A DNA stretch of 64,000 nucleotides, taken from contig NZ_CP040871.1 of the NCBI RefSeq assembly GCF_006337105.1, positions 806,001 through 870,000 on the forward strand, read 5' to 3'. Origin of the DNA: Thermomonas aquatica (GTDB lineage Bacteria > Pseudomonadota > Gammaproteobacteria > Xanthomonadales > Xanthomonadaceae). Each line of letters opens with the position of its first letter. The stretch's first letter is position 1. A program made the translations under genes and the position numbers. The notes under the pieces were generated by a model that was not told where the DNA came from, did not search any database, and saw nothing but the letters and a program-made list of their open reading frames with translations. This document shows positions 14,630 to 21,378 of the stretch, piece by piece.

Positions 14630-14974
14630 GTGAAAGTGATCAACCTACTCGGCATCATTGTCGCCGGCGGTGCGGCGCTAGTCGCTTACGACATCTACAG
14701 TTCAAAATCCGCGGAAACGAGCTCGCCGCCGCCACAGGCTGCTCCACGGCGGGTTGTCGTGACCCCCACAGTGGATGACCGCTCTTGGATTAAGCCAAAA
14801 GACAACCAGGCGGTCACTTCATCGGCACCACAAACAGCATGTGACGGTCGTACCACCTGCCCTCAAATGAGATCCTGTGAGGAAGCGAAGTACTTCATCC
14901 AACACTGCCCAAACACCTCAATGGACGGCGATCGTGACGGCATACCCTGTGAAGAACAGTGGTGCGGCCACTAA
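14630..14974 (+). CDS. Membrane-anchored protein with excalibur-type calcium-binding domain (114 aa)
   Basis: Residues 3-22 form an N-terminal anchor, followed by a Pro/Ala-rich linker. The last 45 residues hold CDGRTTCPQMRSCEEAKYF and then DGDRDGIPCEEQWC, the cysteine-rich domain with a D-x-D-x-D-G loop seen in excalibur domains and in nuclease C-termini. It should sit in the periplasm and bind calcium. GTG start with AGGG nearby. Confidence 0.8.
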   Translation: MKVINLLGIIVAGGAALVAYDIYSSKSAETSSPPPQAAPRRVVVTPTVDDRSWIKPKDNQAVTSSAPQTACDGRTTCPQMRSCEEAKYFIQHCPNTSMDGDRDGIPCEEQWCGH

Positions 14975-14985
14975 GAGCAGGCAAT

Positions 14986-15075
14986 GTCTAACAATTCGTT
15001 CAAGCCGAGCCCGCTTCGCGGTCTCGGACCGACCGGAGCCGCATCGGGCGGGCCGGCTTAACTCAGGCGTTAGGC
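14986..15075 (+). repeat. attC 32
   Basis: 90 bp. R'' GTCTAAC, R' GTTAGGC. Confidence 0.95.
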
Positions 15076-15260
15076 CGCAGAAGTCGGTCTTCAGTGACAA
15101 GAGCATATGACTTTGCTCTTTCGGTTCGCGCCTACGCCTACACAGCTCGCCCAAGCTCCGGCATAGCTCAAACCCGCTATGCCTCCGCTTGGGTCGAAGT
15201 TCCTCGCGGTCATGACACCCTGCACTTCTGCGGTTTGCAGCAAGAGCATCAGCTTCAGCG
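15076..15260. other. ORF-less cassette, family A copy 2
   Basis: Best example of the family A palindrome: CCCAAGC (15150-15156) pairs with GCTTGGG (15187-15193), then TCC/TCC, then GGCATAGC (15160-15167) with GCTATGCC (15176-15183). Upstream AAGAGCA...TGCTCTT is a second hairpin, and a further AAGAGCA near the 3' end could compete for TGCTCTT. Confidence 0.85.
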
Positions 15261-15369
15261 GCCTAACAATTCGTTCAAGCCGACACCGCTTCGCGGCGTC
15301 GGCAAAGGCTCGTAAGATTGTGCCTCTGCCGCCGCCGCTCTCGGTGCCGGCTTAACTCAGGCGTTAGCT
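15261..15369 (+). repeat. attC 33 (long type)
   Basis: 109 bp. R'' GCCTAAC, R' GTTAGCT. Confidence 0.95.
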
Positions 15370-15393
15370 CTATTCCAACAATCAGGAGGCCCC

Positions 15394-15744
15394 ATGAAGA
15401 ACATCGCAATCATCAGTCTCGTGGTCGCATGTACAGGTTGTGTGTCGAGCTCCGAACTCCGCACCAAGACTCCAACGGTTGTTGTCACGAGCACGAAGGA
15501 AGCGCGCGCGGTTGCTGCATGCATCACTGAGGCATGGGAAAAAGGCGGCGTGTTCGGCATGACAATGCCAATTGAGAACAAATTCCTCGCAGACGGCTAC
15601 TCGGTTGTCTACAAGAACGGACAAACGGTTCAGCTAATGGCAGACGTTCACGAGCTTGAGTCTGGCTCGACAACCAAGTACTACAAAGTTTCCATGGTTG
15701 CCGGCGTATCCAAGTTCGAAAAGGCCGTTAAAGACTGCCAATAG
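15394..15744 (+). CDS. Cassette-encoded lipoprotein (116 aa)
   Basis: Signal peptide with lipobox VACTGC (Cys at residue 16), so the mature protein is lipid-anchored. The soluble part (VVVTSTKEARAVAACITEAW, then VVYKNGQTVQLMADV) is an alpha/beta fold typical of small periplasmic lipoproteins of unknown function. Strong ribosome site CAGGAGG precedes the ATG. The termini pair over GTTAGCTCTATT. Confidence 0.8.
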   Translation: MKNIAIISLVVACTGCVSSSELRTKTPTVVVTSTKEARAVAACITEAWEKGGVFGMTMPIENKFLADGYSVVYKNGQTVQLMADVHELESGSTTKYYKVSMVAGVSKFEKAVKDCQ

Positions 15745-15834
15745 AGCTAACAATTCGTTCAAGCCGAGCCCGCTTCGCGGTCTCGGACCGACCGGAACCG
15801 CATCGGGCGGGCCGGCTTAACTCAGACGTTAGCT
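15745..15834 (+). repeat. attC 34
   Basis: 90 bp. R'' AGCTAAC, R' GTTAGCT; CTCAGACGTTAG variant as in attC 31. Confidence 0.95.
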
Positions 15835-15844
15835 GTCAAAAGAG

Positions 15845-16204
15845 ATGATCGCCAAAAGCAGACCTCTCGGACTCTCAGTCTTGATCTGCCTACTCGGGCT
15901 ATCGACTATGAGTGCGCTCGTGGTTCTCCTCACAAGACGCGAATTTTTTGTTTCACAATTCCCGGGCGCTACTAATACCATCTGCACGGGCTATGTCTTG
16001 GCTGCGCTATTGATACTGTCCGGGCTGGCTGGCTTGTGGCAGCTCAAGCGCTGGTCCGTTTGGGTGCTCGCTGTCGCTACGATTGCAACGCTTGGCCTGG
16101 ATCAAATCGCAAATGCCCCTACCGCGCACAAGGCTGCAACGGTTGGATCATTGCTGCTGATCATTGCGCTCTCCAAACCTGTATGGCACAAGCTCCGTGT
16201 CTGA
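15845..16204 (+). CDS. Cassette-encoded membrane protein (119 aa)
   Basis: Four spans at about residues 8-28, 42-62, 68-86 and 95-111 in a compact polytopic fold with very short loops. No family recognised. The ATG lies 10 bases after R' with weak AGAG upstream. The stop TGA precedes the attC by a single base. Confidence 0.75.
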   Translation: MIAKSRPLGLSVLICLLGLSTMSALVVLLTRREFFVSQFPGATNTICTGYVLAALLILSGLAGLWQLKRWSVWVLAVATIATLGLDQIANAPTAHKAATVGSLLLIIALSKPVWHKLRV

Positions 16205-16205
16205 C

Positions 16206-16295
16206 AGCTAACAATTCGTTCAAGCCGAGCCCGCTTCGCGGTCTCGGACCGACCGGTTCCGCAATGGGCGGGCCGGCTTAACTCAGGCGTTAGCC
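16206..16295 (+). repeat. attC 35
   Basis: 90 bp. R'' AGCTAAC, R' GTTAGCC. GCAATGGGCGG variant. Confidence 0.95.
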
Positions 16296-16302
16296 CTCAA
16301 CA

Positions 16303-16653
16303 ATGGAACATCGCGCCAATCTACTTTCACGACTGGCTCTGTTTGAGGAGCCATCAGCCCCACTGATTGATGAACTCCGAGCAATGGGCTGGGATTGGCT
16401 TGGCGAGCCTCTTCTAGTGCTCACCGAGGAGCACTTCGTCAGAATCATGGACAGGTTTCTCGTCGGCCAACTCACAGCGGATCAAGTCGTTGAGTGGGCA
16501 GAGAATCTGGAACAACGGGAAGATGTAGGGTTTTCGCAAGACAAGCCGGAAGCGCTTGATGAATTGCTCTTTTGCCTAGCTAATCCAGATATCAATTACG
16601 CAATCACACCGCAGAATATTGAGCAGCTAAAGCGTGATATCGCAGAGGGCTAA
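16303..16653 (+). CDS. Cassette-encoded helical soluble protein (116 aa)
   Basis: Acidic, helix-rich and without membrane segments. LVLTEEHFVRIMDRFLVGQLTADQVVEWAENLEQREDVG resembles small immunity-like proteins where a loaded helix pair (..RFL.G.lsa..v..WAe.lE.R.Dig) recurs beside unrelated toxins. No toxin partner is visible here. The stop is the attC TAA. Confidence 0.7.
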   Translation: MEHRANLLSRLALFEEPSAPLIDELRAMGWDWLGEPLLVLTEEHFVRIMDRFLVGQLTADQVVEWAENLEQREDVGFSQDKPEALDELLFCLANPDINYAITPQNIEQLKRDIAEG

Positions 16654-16737
16654 CAATTCGTTCAAGCCGAGCCCGCTTCGCGGTCTCGGACCGACCGGAA
16701 CCGCATCGGGCGGGCCGGCTTAACTCAGGCGTTAGCT
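16648..16737 (+). repeat. attC 36
   Basis: 90 bp. R'' GGCTAAC, R' GTTAGCT. Confidence 0.95.
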
Positions 16738-16741
16738 GCGG

Positions 16742-16996
16742 TCAGTAGTGGTATCGCAGTTGTGCAATGAGAACTTCGTCACCTGCAGCCTTGTAGACGA
16801 TTCTGTGCTCGTCATTGATTCGCCTCGACCAATAGCCGGATAACGCATGCTTAAGCGGCTCCGGCTTTCCCGTCCCTGTATGCGGCGTTCTCGTGATCTC
16901 TTTGATCAGGTCGTTAATCCGCCGCACCAGCTTCTTATCGGTCTTCTGCCAATACAGGTAGTCTTCCCAAGCTTGCTCGGAAAAAATGAGCTTCAC
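16742..16996 (-). CDS. yoeB: YoeB toxin, ribosome-dependent mRNA interferase (84 aa)
   Basis: [21 protein letters not shown], then [22 protein letters not shown] and the C-terminal EHRIVYK...RYHY match YoeB/Txe closely. The basic and aromatic C-terminus with the final His-Tyr is the catalytic surface. It overlaps the antitoxin stop by 4 bases. The whole module is antisense to every other gene in the array, so it must use its own promoter. Confidence 0.95.
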   Translation of the reverse strand: MKLIFSEQAWEDYLYWQKTDKKLVRRINDLIKEITRTPHTGTGKPEPLKHALSGYWSRRINDEHRIVYKAAGDEVLIAQLRYHY

Positions 16997-17244
16997 TCGG
17001 CAAGACTCCTCGCCCGACCATTGCCCGATTCAAGCGAGGCAATGCTCTCAAGCAAACGCCTGGCATTCTTCGGGCTCCTGAGAAGGTAGGAAGTCTCCTC
17101 GAGCGCCTTGAAGTCTTCGAGCGACATCATCACCACCGCCTGCTCACCATTTCGGGTAATGATGATCGGCTCGTGGTCTTCACAGACACGATCCATAGTA
17201 TCGGCCAGATTGGCGCGAGCGGTGCTGTAGGTGATTGCGTCCAT
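16993..17244 (-). CDS. yefM: YefM antitoxin (83 aa)
   Basis: [32 protein letters not shown] is the Phd/YefM signature, and [22 protein letters not shown] is the usual centre before the toxin-binding tail. I use the ATG at 17244 because GGAG lies just upstream; the longer frame would swallow the operator. It neutralises YoeB and represses the operon. Confidence 0.93.
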   Translation of the reverse strand: MDAITYSTARANLADTMDRVCEDHEPIIITRNGEQAVVMMSLEDFKALEETSYLLRSPKNARRLLESIASLESGNGRARSLAE

Positions 17245-17258
17245 CGGGAGACTCCTTA

Positions 17259-17276
17259 TGTACAGATATTTGTACA
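17259..17276 (-). promoter_or_regulatory. yefM operator, paired TGTACA boxes
   Basis: Two TGTACA hexamers at 17259-17264 and 17271-17276, centres 12 bp apart, just upstream of yefM. The E. coli yefM-yoeB operator uses the same hexamer with the same centre spacing, so the binding rule appears conserved on this cassette. Confidence 0.8.
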
Positions 17277-17304
17277 ACTGAAGAGTTGCCATGTCAAGCC
17301 CCGC

Positions 17305-17394
17305 AGCTAACAATTCGTTCAAGCCGAGCCCGCTTCGCGGTCTCGGACCGACCGGAACCGCATCGGGCGGGCCGGCTTAACTCAGGCGTTAGGC
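17305..17394 (+). repeat. attC 37
   Basis: 90 bp. R'' AGCTAAC, R' GTTAGGC. Confidence 0.95.
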
Positions 17395-17410
17395 GGCAAA
17401 GGAGAGTTCA

Positions 17411-17719
17411 ATGAACCCCGTTGTTCTTGGCCTCGTCGGCGGTACGGCATTCGGCATCATTGCCGTTCTGCTCATGCTGCCACTGTCATTCCCGGACAAG
17501 CGCACCGCTCTTATTGCAGCATTCTGCAGCCGCTTCTCAATCGGCCTCCTCATTCCGGTGTGCAATCTGCCATTGCCTCCTGTTGCCGCGGGCGTTGTGG
17601 TCGGGGCGCTTATCAGTCTTTCGGACGCAGTTGTGACCAAGGCTTACGTACCAATCATGGTGACCGGGGCATTAGGCGGTGGCATTCTGGGGTGGGTGGC
17701 AGGTCGGTTTGCCGCCTAA
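17411..17719 (+). CDS. Cassette-encoded membrane protein (102 aa)
   Basis: Gly/Ala-rich spans at about residues 5-25, 35-51, 56-73 and 80-98 predict four membrane helices with small-residue packing. Function unknown. AGGAGAG precedes the ATG at good spacing. The stop is the attC TAA. The cassette termini pair over 13 bases (GTTAGGCGGCAAA). Confidence 0.75.
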   Translation: MNPVVLGLVGGTAFGIIAVLLMLPLSFPDKRTALIAAFCSRFSIGLLIPVCNLPLPPVAAGVVVGALISLSDAVVTKAYVPIMVTGALGGGILGWVAGRFAA

Positions 17720-17803
17720 CAATTCGTTCAAGCCGAGCCCGCTTCGCGGGCTCGTCGCAGTCTCACTCGCCGGACGCGGGCCGGCTTAACTCAGGCGTTA
17801 GGG
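17714..17803 (+). repeat. attC 38
   Basis: 90 bp. R'' GCCTAAC, R' GTTAGGG. Centre like attC 8. Confidence 0.95.
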
Positions 17804-17813
17804 TGCACAAAGC

Positions 17814-18161
17814 ATGCTCGGATTCTTGAAGCGCCTCGCCATTGAATTCAGTAAAGCCATTCTTGCAATTGTTGTTCTGTTCGCAATTTTCGCTGGCTAC
17901 GGCTTTTTCGCAGAGAGATCTGCCAAAAAGAAGGCCGCTGCTATTTGCGCTTCCATTACGCCGGGCCAGAACCCCGCACCGCTGCGAGATCAAGCTCTCG
18001 CAGACGGCGCCAGTGACTTTCAGACTCGTTGGGGAAAGGCTGACGGTATGGATACATTGTTCATCACCTACGTCGGCCTTCCGCCGTTCTCCAGGCACAT
18101 GTGCTTTGTCCGAGCAAAAGATGGCAAGGTGGTCTCGGCCAAGTTGGCGTACCTTGACTGA
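17814..18161 (+). CDS. Cassette-encoded anchored periplasmic protein (115 aa)
   Basis: One span at about residues 13-33 (ILAIVVLFAIFAGYGFF) after a short basic N-terminus; the remainder is periplasmic. It has two cysteines (about 47 and 98) that could pair and a strand-rich end. A similar layout (anchor, then AICASITPGQ...) is common in proteins handling small domains of unknown function. No catalytic motif. Confidence 0.75.
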   Translation: MLGFLKRLAIEFSKAILAIVVLFAIFAGYGFFAERSAKKKAAAICASITPGQNPAPLRDQALADGASDFQTRWGKADGMDTLFITYVGLPPFSRHMCFVRAKDGKVVSAKLAYLD

Positions 18162-18167
18162 GGTGCG

Positions 18168-18256
18168 CCCTAACAATTCGTTCAAGCCGAGCCCGCTTCG
18201 CGGTCTCGGACCAGCCGAGTCGCATCGGGCGGGCCGGCTTAACTCAGGCGTTAGGC
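18168..18256 (+). repeat. attC 39
   Basis: 89 bp. R'' CCCTAAC, R' GTTAGGC. Confidence 0.95.
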
Positions 18257-18451
18257 CGCAGAAGACAGGCGCTCAGGTAAAGAGCTCTTAAAGAATTTTT
18301 TGCCGCCAGTGGCTTGCCCTGCTCTTGAACAGCCTCGCCCGCGGCTCCGGCATAACTGAAACCCGTTATGCCTCCGCCCGGTTGCGGGTTCACGTGATCA
18401 AAGGCAATCTGAAGTCCTGGTGTTCGGCAGCAAAGAGCCACGGCTTCAGCG
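18257..18451. other. ORF-less cassette, family A copy 3
   Basis: Palindrome: CCCGC+GGC (18338-18345) with GCC+GCGGG (18376-18378 and 18384-18388, bulge CGGTT), TCC/TCC, then GGCATAAC (18349-18356) with GTTATGCC (18365-18372). AAGAGCTCTT near the 5' end, GCTCTT in the middle and AAGAGC near the 3' end recur as in copy 2. Confidence 0.85.
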
Positions 18452-18540
18452 GCCTAACAATTCGTTCAAGCCGAGCCCGCTTCGCGGTCTCGGACCAGCC
18501 GAGTCGCATCGGGCGGGCCGGCTTAACTCAGGCGTTAGAC
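18452..18540 (+). repeat. attC 40
   Basis: 89 bp. R'' GCCTAAC, R' GTTAGAC. Confidence 0.95.
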
Positions 18541-18541
18541 C

Positions 18542-18904
18542 TTGCTTAAAGCAATATCGCTACTTGCCACTGTTGTTCTTGTCGGGTGCGCACAACCTGC
18601 GCAGCGGGAACGAGATCTATCGCAAATCGTTCTTTCAGACACGGAGCTTGCGGCATGCAAAGCTAAGGGCGGCCGGCCTGAGCAGGCTCAGTACACGGTG
18701 CAAACATGTGTTTGGCCCACCACTGACTCAGGCAACTCGTGCATGGACCGTTCGGAGTGCCAAGGGTGGTGCGAGGCTCCACGGGGCACTCGCCAAGGCG
18801 TGAAAGTTGTCGGGACATGCTCTCAGGAAGCCTCTGGCAGAACGATCGGCTGCTTCAACCATGTACAAAACGGAAAAGCGACCGGCGAGTGGTGCTTCCA
18901 CTAA
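18542..18904 (+). CDS. Cassette-encoded cysteine-rich lipoprotein (120 aa)
   Basis: TTG start right after R' (second base beyond GTTAGAC). Signal peptide with lipobox LVGC (Cys at residue 16). The mature part holds eight further cysteines, including CMDRSECQGWCEAP and GCFNHVQNGKATGEWC, which should form several disulfides in the periplasm. This C-x5-C-x3-C cluster resembles small secreted Cys-rich domains of unknown role. The IS30 element lies directly after the stop, and the cassette's attC is now 1.1 kb away. Confidence 0.8.
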   Translation: MLKAISLLATVVLVGCAQPAQRERDLSQIVLSDTELAACKAKGGRPEQAQYTVQTCVWPTTDSGNSCMDRSECQGWCEAPRGTRQGVKVVGTCSQEASGRTIGCFNHVQNGKATGEWCFH

Positions 18905-18910
18905 GCAAGG

Positions 18911-20004
18911 GGTGAATTAACACCCCAAGTGCAACACCCCTGAGAGTTGGCACATGCGCTGGATTGGCGTCTGGAAGCCATAACGTTTCCTTGGTCGTGA
19001 GTTGAGTTTAGCGGCCACCTGGTCGCAATCGGATTGCCGCTTGCCGGCGAGGCGCTTGCCCTTCCGGAAGTACTGCCGGATCAGTCCGTTGAAGTTCTCG
19101 TTACTCCCCCGCTCCCAGGGATGGTGCGGATAGGCAAAGAAACACCGCACGCCGGTCGCCTCTTCGATCTGCCGGTAACCGTGGAACTCGGTGCCGTTGT
19201 CCCAGGTGATCGTCTTGAACGGCAGGCCGCTGCGTTGGATCAGGCCAATCGTGGCCCGGTTCACCGCAAGCACCGTGCGGTGCGGCAGGCGCACGACCTC
19301 CGCCCAGCCCGTCGTGCGCTCCACCAAGGTCAGGAGGCAATTGCGTTCGCCTGCCGCGCCCATGACCGTATCGCCTTCCCAGTGTCCGACCTCTTGGCGG
19401 AGTTCGATCGCTTCCGGCCGACGATCGATCATCGGCTTGTTGGCCAATTTGCCGCGTTTCTCAGGCCCAGGCGCGCGTTTGCGGCGGCGCCTCCCACCCT
19501 GCCTCAAATGCCGGAACAGCATTCCGCCGGCGCGCTGATCGCGCCGCACGTGGCGGTAGATCGTCATGTGGCTCAGGCGCACACCAAGCCGCTCGGGCAA
19601 CTGGCTGGCAATCTGCTCCGGGCTCCACTGCGCTTCGGCCAGGAGCGCCTCCACCTCGGCGTAGACTTCAGGCGCGTGGTGCTTCACCCGCCGGCTTCGG
19701 CGCCTTCGACCGCTCGCCTGCTCCTGGGCCTTGCTGGGGATGTAGAGCGGGTTCGGCTTGCGGTCGTCCACCGTGGCATTGCGCCTTACCTCCCGGCTCA
19801 GGGTGCTGGGGCTACGGTTCAGGCGCTTGGCAATACTGCGGAGCGAATACTTGTCCCGCTTGTACGCGGACAAGATGTATCGTTCACCTTCGGTGAGCTG
19901 GCGGTACATTGAGGATTGTCTCTTGGCGGAGTGATCCTCTTCAGACTGCCAGCTCACCTCTGCTTCAAGGCTGGCCGCAGGTGTTGCACTTACTTTGTTA
20001 ACTC
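18911..20004 (-). mobile_element. IS30-family insertion sequence
   Basis: About 1.09 kb with one transposase gene. Ends carry inverted TTAACA....AAGTGCAACACC (left about 18,918-18,938, right about 19,980-20,000). GCAAGG occurs on both sides (18905-18910 and 20005-20010), consistent with a target duplication, although IS30 elements usually make shorter ones and the exact ends may shift by a few bases. It separates a lipoprotein gene from its attC. Confidence 0.88.
18917..19909 (-). CDS. IS30-family transposase (330 aa)
   Basis: An N-terminal helix-turn-helix (LTEGERYILSAYKRDKYS, then IAKRLNRSPSTLSREVRRN) binds the ends. The DDE core is visible as GHWEGDTVMG, TWDNGTEFHG and NENFNGLIRQYFRKG. 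Length fits an intact enzyme. I start at ATG 19909; the frame stays open further right but that extension reaches past the right inverted repeat. The stop lies inside the left inverted repeat. Appears intact. Confidence 0.93.
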   Translation of the reverse strand: MYRQLTEGERYILSAYKRDKYSLRSIAKRLNRSPSTLSREVRRNATVDDRKPNPLYIPSKAQEQASGRRRRSRRVKHHAPEVYAEVEALLAEAQWSPEQIASQLPERLGVRLSHMTIYRHVRRDQRAGGMLFRHLRQGGRRRRKRAPGPEKRGKLANKPMIDRRPEAIELRQEVGHWEGDTVMGAAGERNCLLTLVERTTGWAEVVRLPHRTVLAVNRATIGLIQRSGLPFKTITWDNGTEFHGYRQIEEATGVRCFFAYPHHPWERGSNENFNGLIRQYFRKGKRLAGKRQSDCDQVAAKLNSRPRKRYGFQTPIQRMCQLSGVLHLGC

Positions 20005-20009
20005 GCAAG

Positions 20010-20099
20010 GTCTAACAATTCGTTCAAGCCGAGCCCGCTTCGCGGTCTCGGGCGTGACCGGGCCGCATCGGGCGGGCCGGCTTAACTCAGGCGTTAGGT
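20010..20099 (+). repeat. attC 41
   Basis: 90 bp. R'' GTCTAAC, R' GTTAGGT. Belongs to the lipoprotein cassette on the other side of the IS30 element. Confidence 0.95.
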
Positions 20100-20106
20100 T
20101 GCACAA

Positions 20107-20529
20107 GTGAAGATGACAGACAGACCGACCATTAGCACAATCATAGGATTGGCCTTCACTCTTTTCGGCGTACTCGCGCTCATCACAGTGGCGGCCGCAG
20201 CTGAACAAGGGGTTCTTTCGGTCAATCCACCCGTGCTACTTCTTCCTTTAGGAATTGGCTTGCTCCGGAACAGCGAGCGCTCCCGTAAGCTCACCGCGAT
20301 CTTCTTCGCGGCAATGGCACTGGCCTCAGTACTTGCTGCAACATCAGTTCCATTCACCAGGTGGGGCATGAACTACCACTTCAACGAGAGAGCTGGATTC
20401 TTGACTGGCGGACCGCTTGCCGCAGCACTCATCGCCTCTTCAATTTTCTTTCTCTTTCTTTATCTAGGCATGACCTCAACCAAGGTCATCCACTTCTACC
20501 GCTTTGCATCAAAGCAAAGTGCAACCTAA
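20107..20529 (+). CDS. Cassette-encoded membrane protein (140 aa)
   Basis: Four spans at about residues 9-33, 40-54, 64-82 and 100-118. The start is GTG 20107 or ATG 20113, both with weak ribosome sites. No family recognised. The stop is the attC TAA. The termini pair over GTTAGGTTGCAC. Confidence 0.75.
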   Translation: MKMTDRPTISTIIGLAFTLFGVLALITVAAAAEQGVLSVNPPVLLLPLGIGLLRNSERSRKLTAIFFAAMALASVLAATSVPFTRWGMNYHFNERAGFLTGGPLAAALIASSIFFLFLYLGMTSTKVIHFYRFASKQSAT

Positions 20530-20612
20530 CAATTCGTTCAAGCCAAGCCCGCTTCGCGGTCTCGGACCAGCCGAGTCGCATCGGGCGGGCCGGCTTAACT
20601 CAGGCGTTAACT
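20524..20612 (+). repeat. attC 42
   Basis: 89 bp. R'' ACCTAAC, R' GTTAACT. The first mutated R' toward the right end; AGCCAAGCCC variant in the left arm. Confidence 0.92.
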
Positions 20613-20957
20613 GAAAGCCATATTCCTCTTGGCGTTTCTCGCAGTCTCGATGCCCAGCGTAGCCGGAAAGCCTTCCTCGGCTTTACTGTGCATTACACGG
20701 TTAAGAACGCCACAGCCTTCGACGCAAAGCTTGATCGTGTCGTCCTGACTAAGGCCAGTAAAAACTCTCCCGCAATGCGTGCGGGGCTTATGCCTGGCGA
20801 CGTCATCGAGCTTTTGAATGGCTCGGTTGTATCCGACTCATCGGCACGCAAAATGGACAGGGAAATGAGTGCCGTCCGAGCCGGCGACACTGTCAAAATG
20901 TCAGTGTTGCGCTCTGGCAAGAAGGTTGTCATCAGCATGATCGCCGGGGAGATCTAA
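20611..20957 (+). pseudogene. Secreted PDZ-domain protein, frameshifted
   Basis: Two frames together make one protein. From CTG 20611 the frame reads a signal peptide (LKAIFLLAFLAVSMPSVAG) and then runs out of phase. From about 20,680 another frame reads a PDZ domain: LVVLTKASKNSPAMRAGLMP-like, precisely VVLTKASKNSPAMRAGLMPG then DVIELLNG and RAGDTVKMSVLRSG. A single-base loss between about 20,655 and 20,690 would join them. PDZ domains bind peptide C-termini in periplasmic proteases. The stop is the attC TAA. No normal start codon remains. Confidence 0.7.
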
Positions 20958-21030
20958 CAATTGAGTCCGCTTCGCGGTCTCGGCGCGACCCATCTCGCCT
21001 CGCGGGGCTGGCTTAGCTCAGGCATTAGGC
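20952..21030 (+). repeat. attC 43, degenerate
   Basis: 79 bp. R'' ATCTAAC, R' ATTAGGC (G lost). The left arm is shortened to CAATTGAGTCC, so it is probably inactive. Confidence 0.85.
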
Positions 21031-21040
21031 GGCTTAGAGA

Positions 21041-21295
21041 ATGGCCCGCACAATTCTCATTCCCATTACGATTAACATTGCGATTTCTACCGCAGTTGGC
21101 TGCTCAGCTTATTGCTAATAATTGGTTCAAGCTTCCGTTTATTCCCATGTATTTTGGCTTGGCCTCACCGGCCAAGGATTTGAATTCGTCACATTTGTTT
21201 GGTCACTGGCGTTACTGATCTTTGTCTGCAGCATGACGGCCTTCCTCATTCCTCGGCGCAATCTACTGCGCAGGACTCAGAGGACAGCCGCCTGA
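21041..21295 (+). pseudogene. Small membrane protein gene with in-frame TAATAA
   Basis: ATG 21041 opens MARTILIPITINIAISTAVG, then two stop codons TAA TAA (21116-21121), then the same frame continues for about 57 codons to a TGA inside the next attC. The second half reads FEFVTFVWSLALLIFVCSMT, a clear membrane span, then a basic tail. Ending in the attC is how intact cassette genes end here, so the gene is likely real but broken. Confidence 0.7.
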
Positions 21296-21378
21296 CAATT
21301 CGTTCAAGCCGAACCCGCTTCGCGGTCTCGGACCAGCCGAATCGCATCGAGCGGGCCAGCTTAACTCAGGCGTTAAAT
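21290..21378 (+). repeat. attC 44, mutated
   Basis: 89 bp. R'' GCCTGAC (TAA to TGA), R' GTTAAAT. Other point changes in the arms. Confidence 0.88.

Noticed and set aside
19034..19912. 292-aa plus-strand frame across the IS30 element
   Set aside because: It is the antisense shadow of the transposase, which has clear DDE motifs.
18905..20010. Longer IS30 target duplication
   Set aside because: Only GCAAGG repeats on both sides, and its exact length cannot be fixed because the ends of the IS are not unambiguous.
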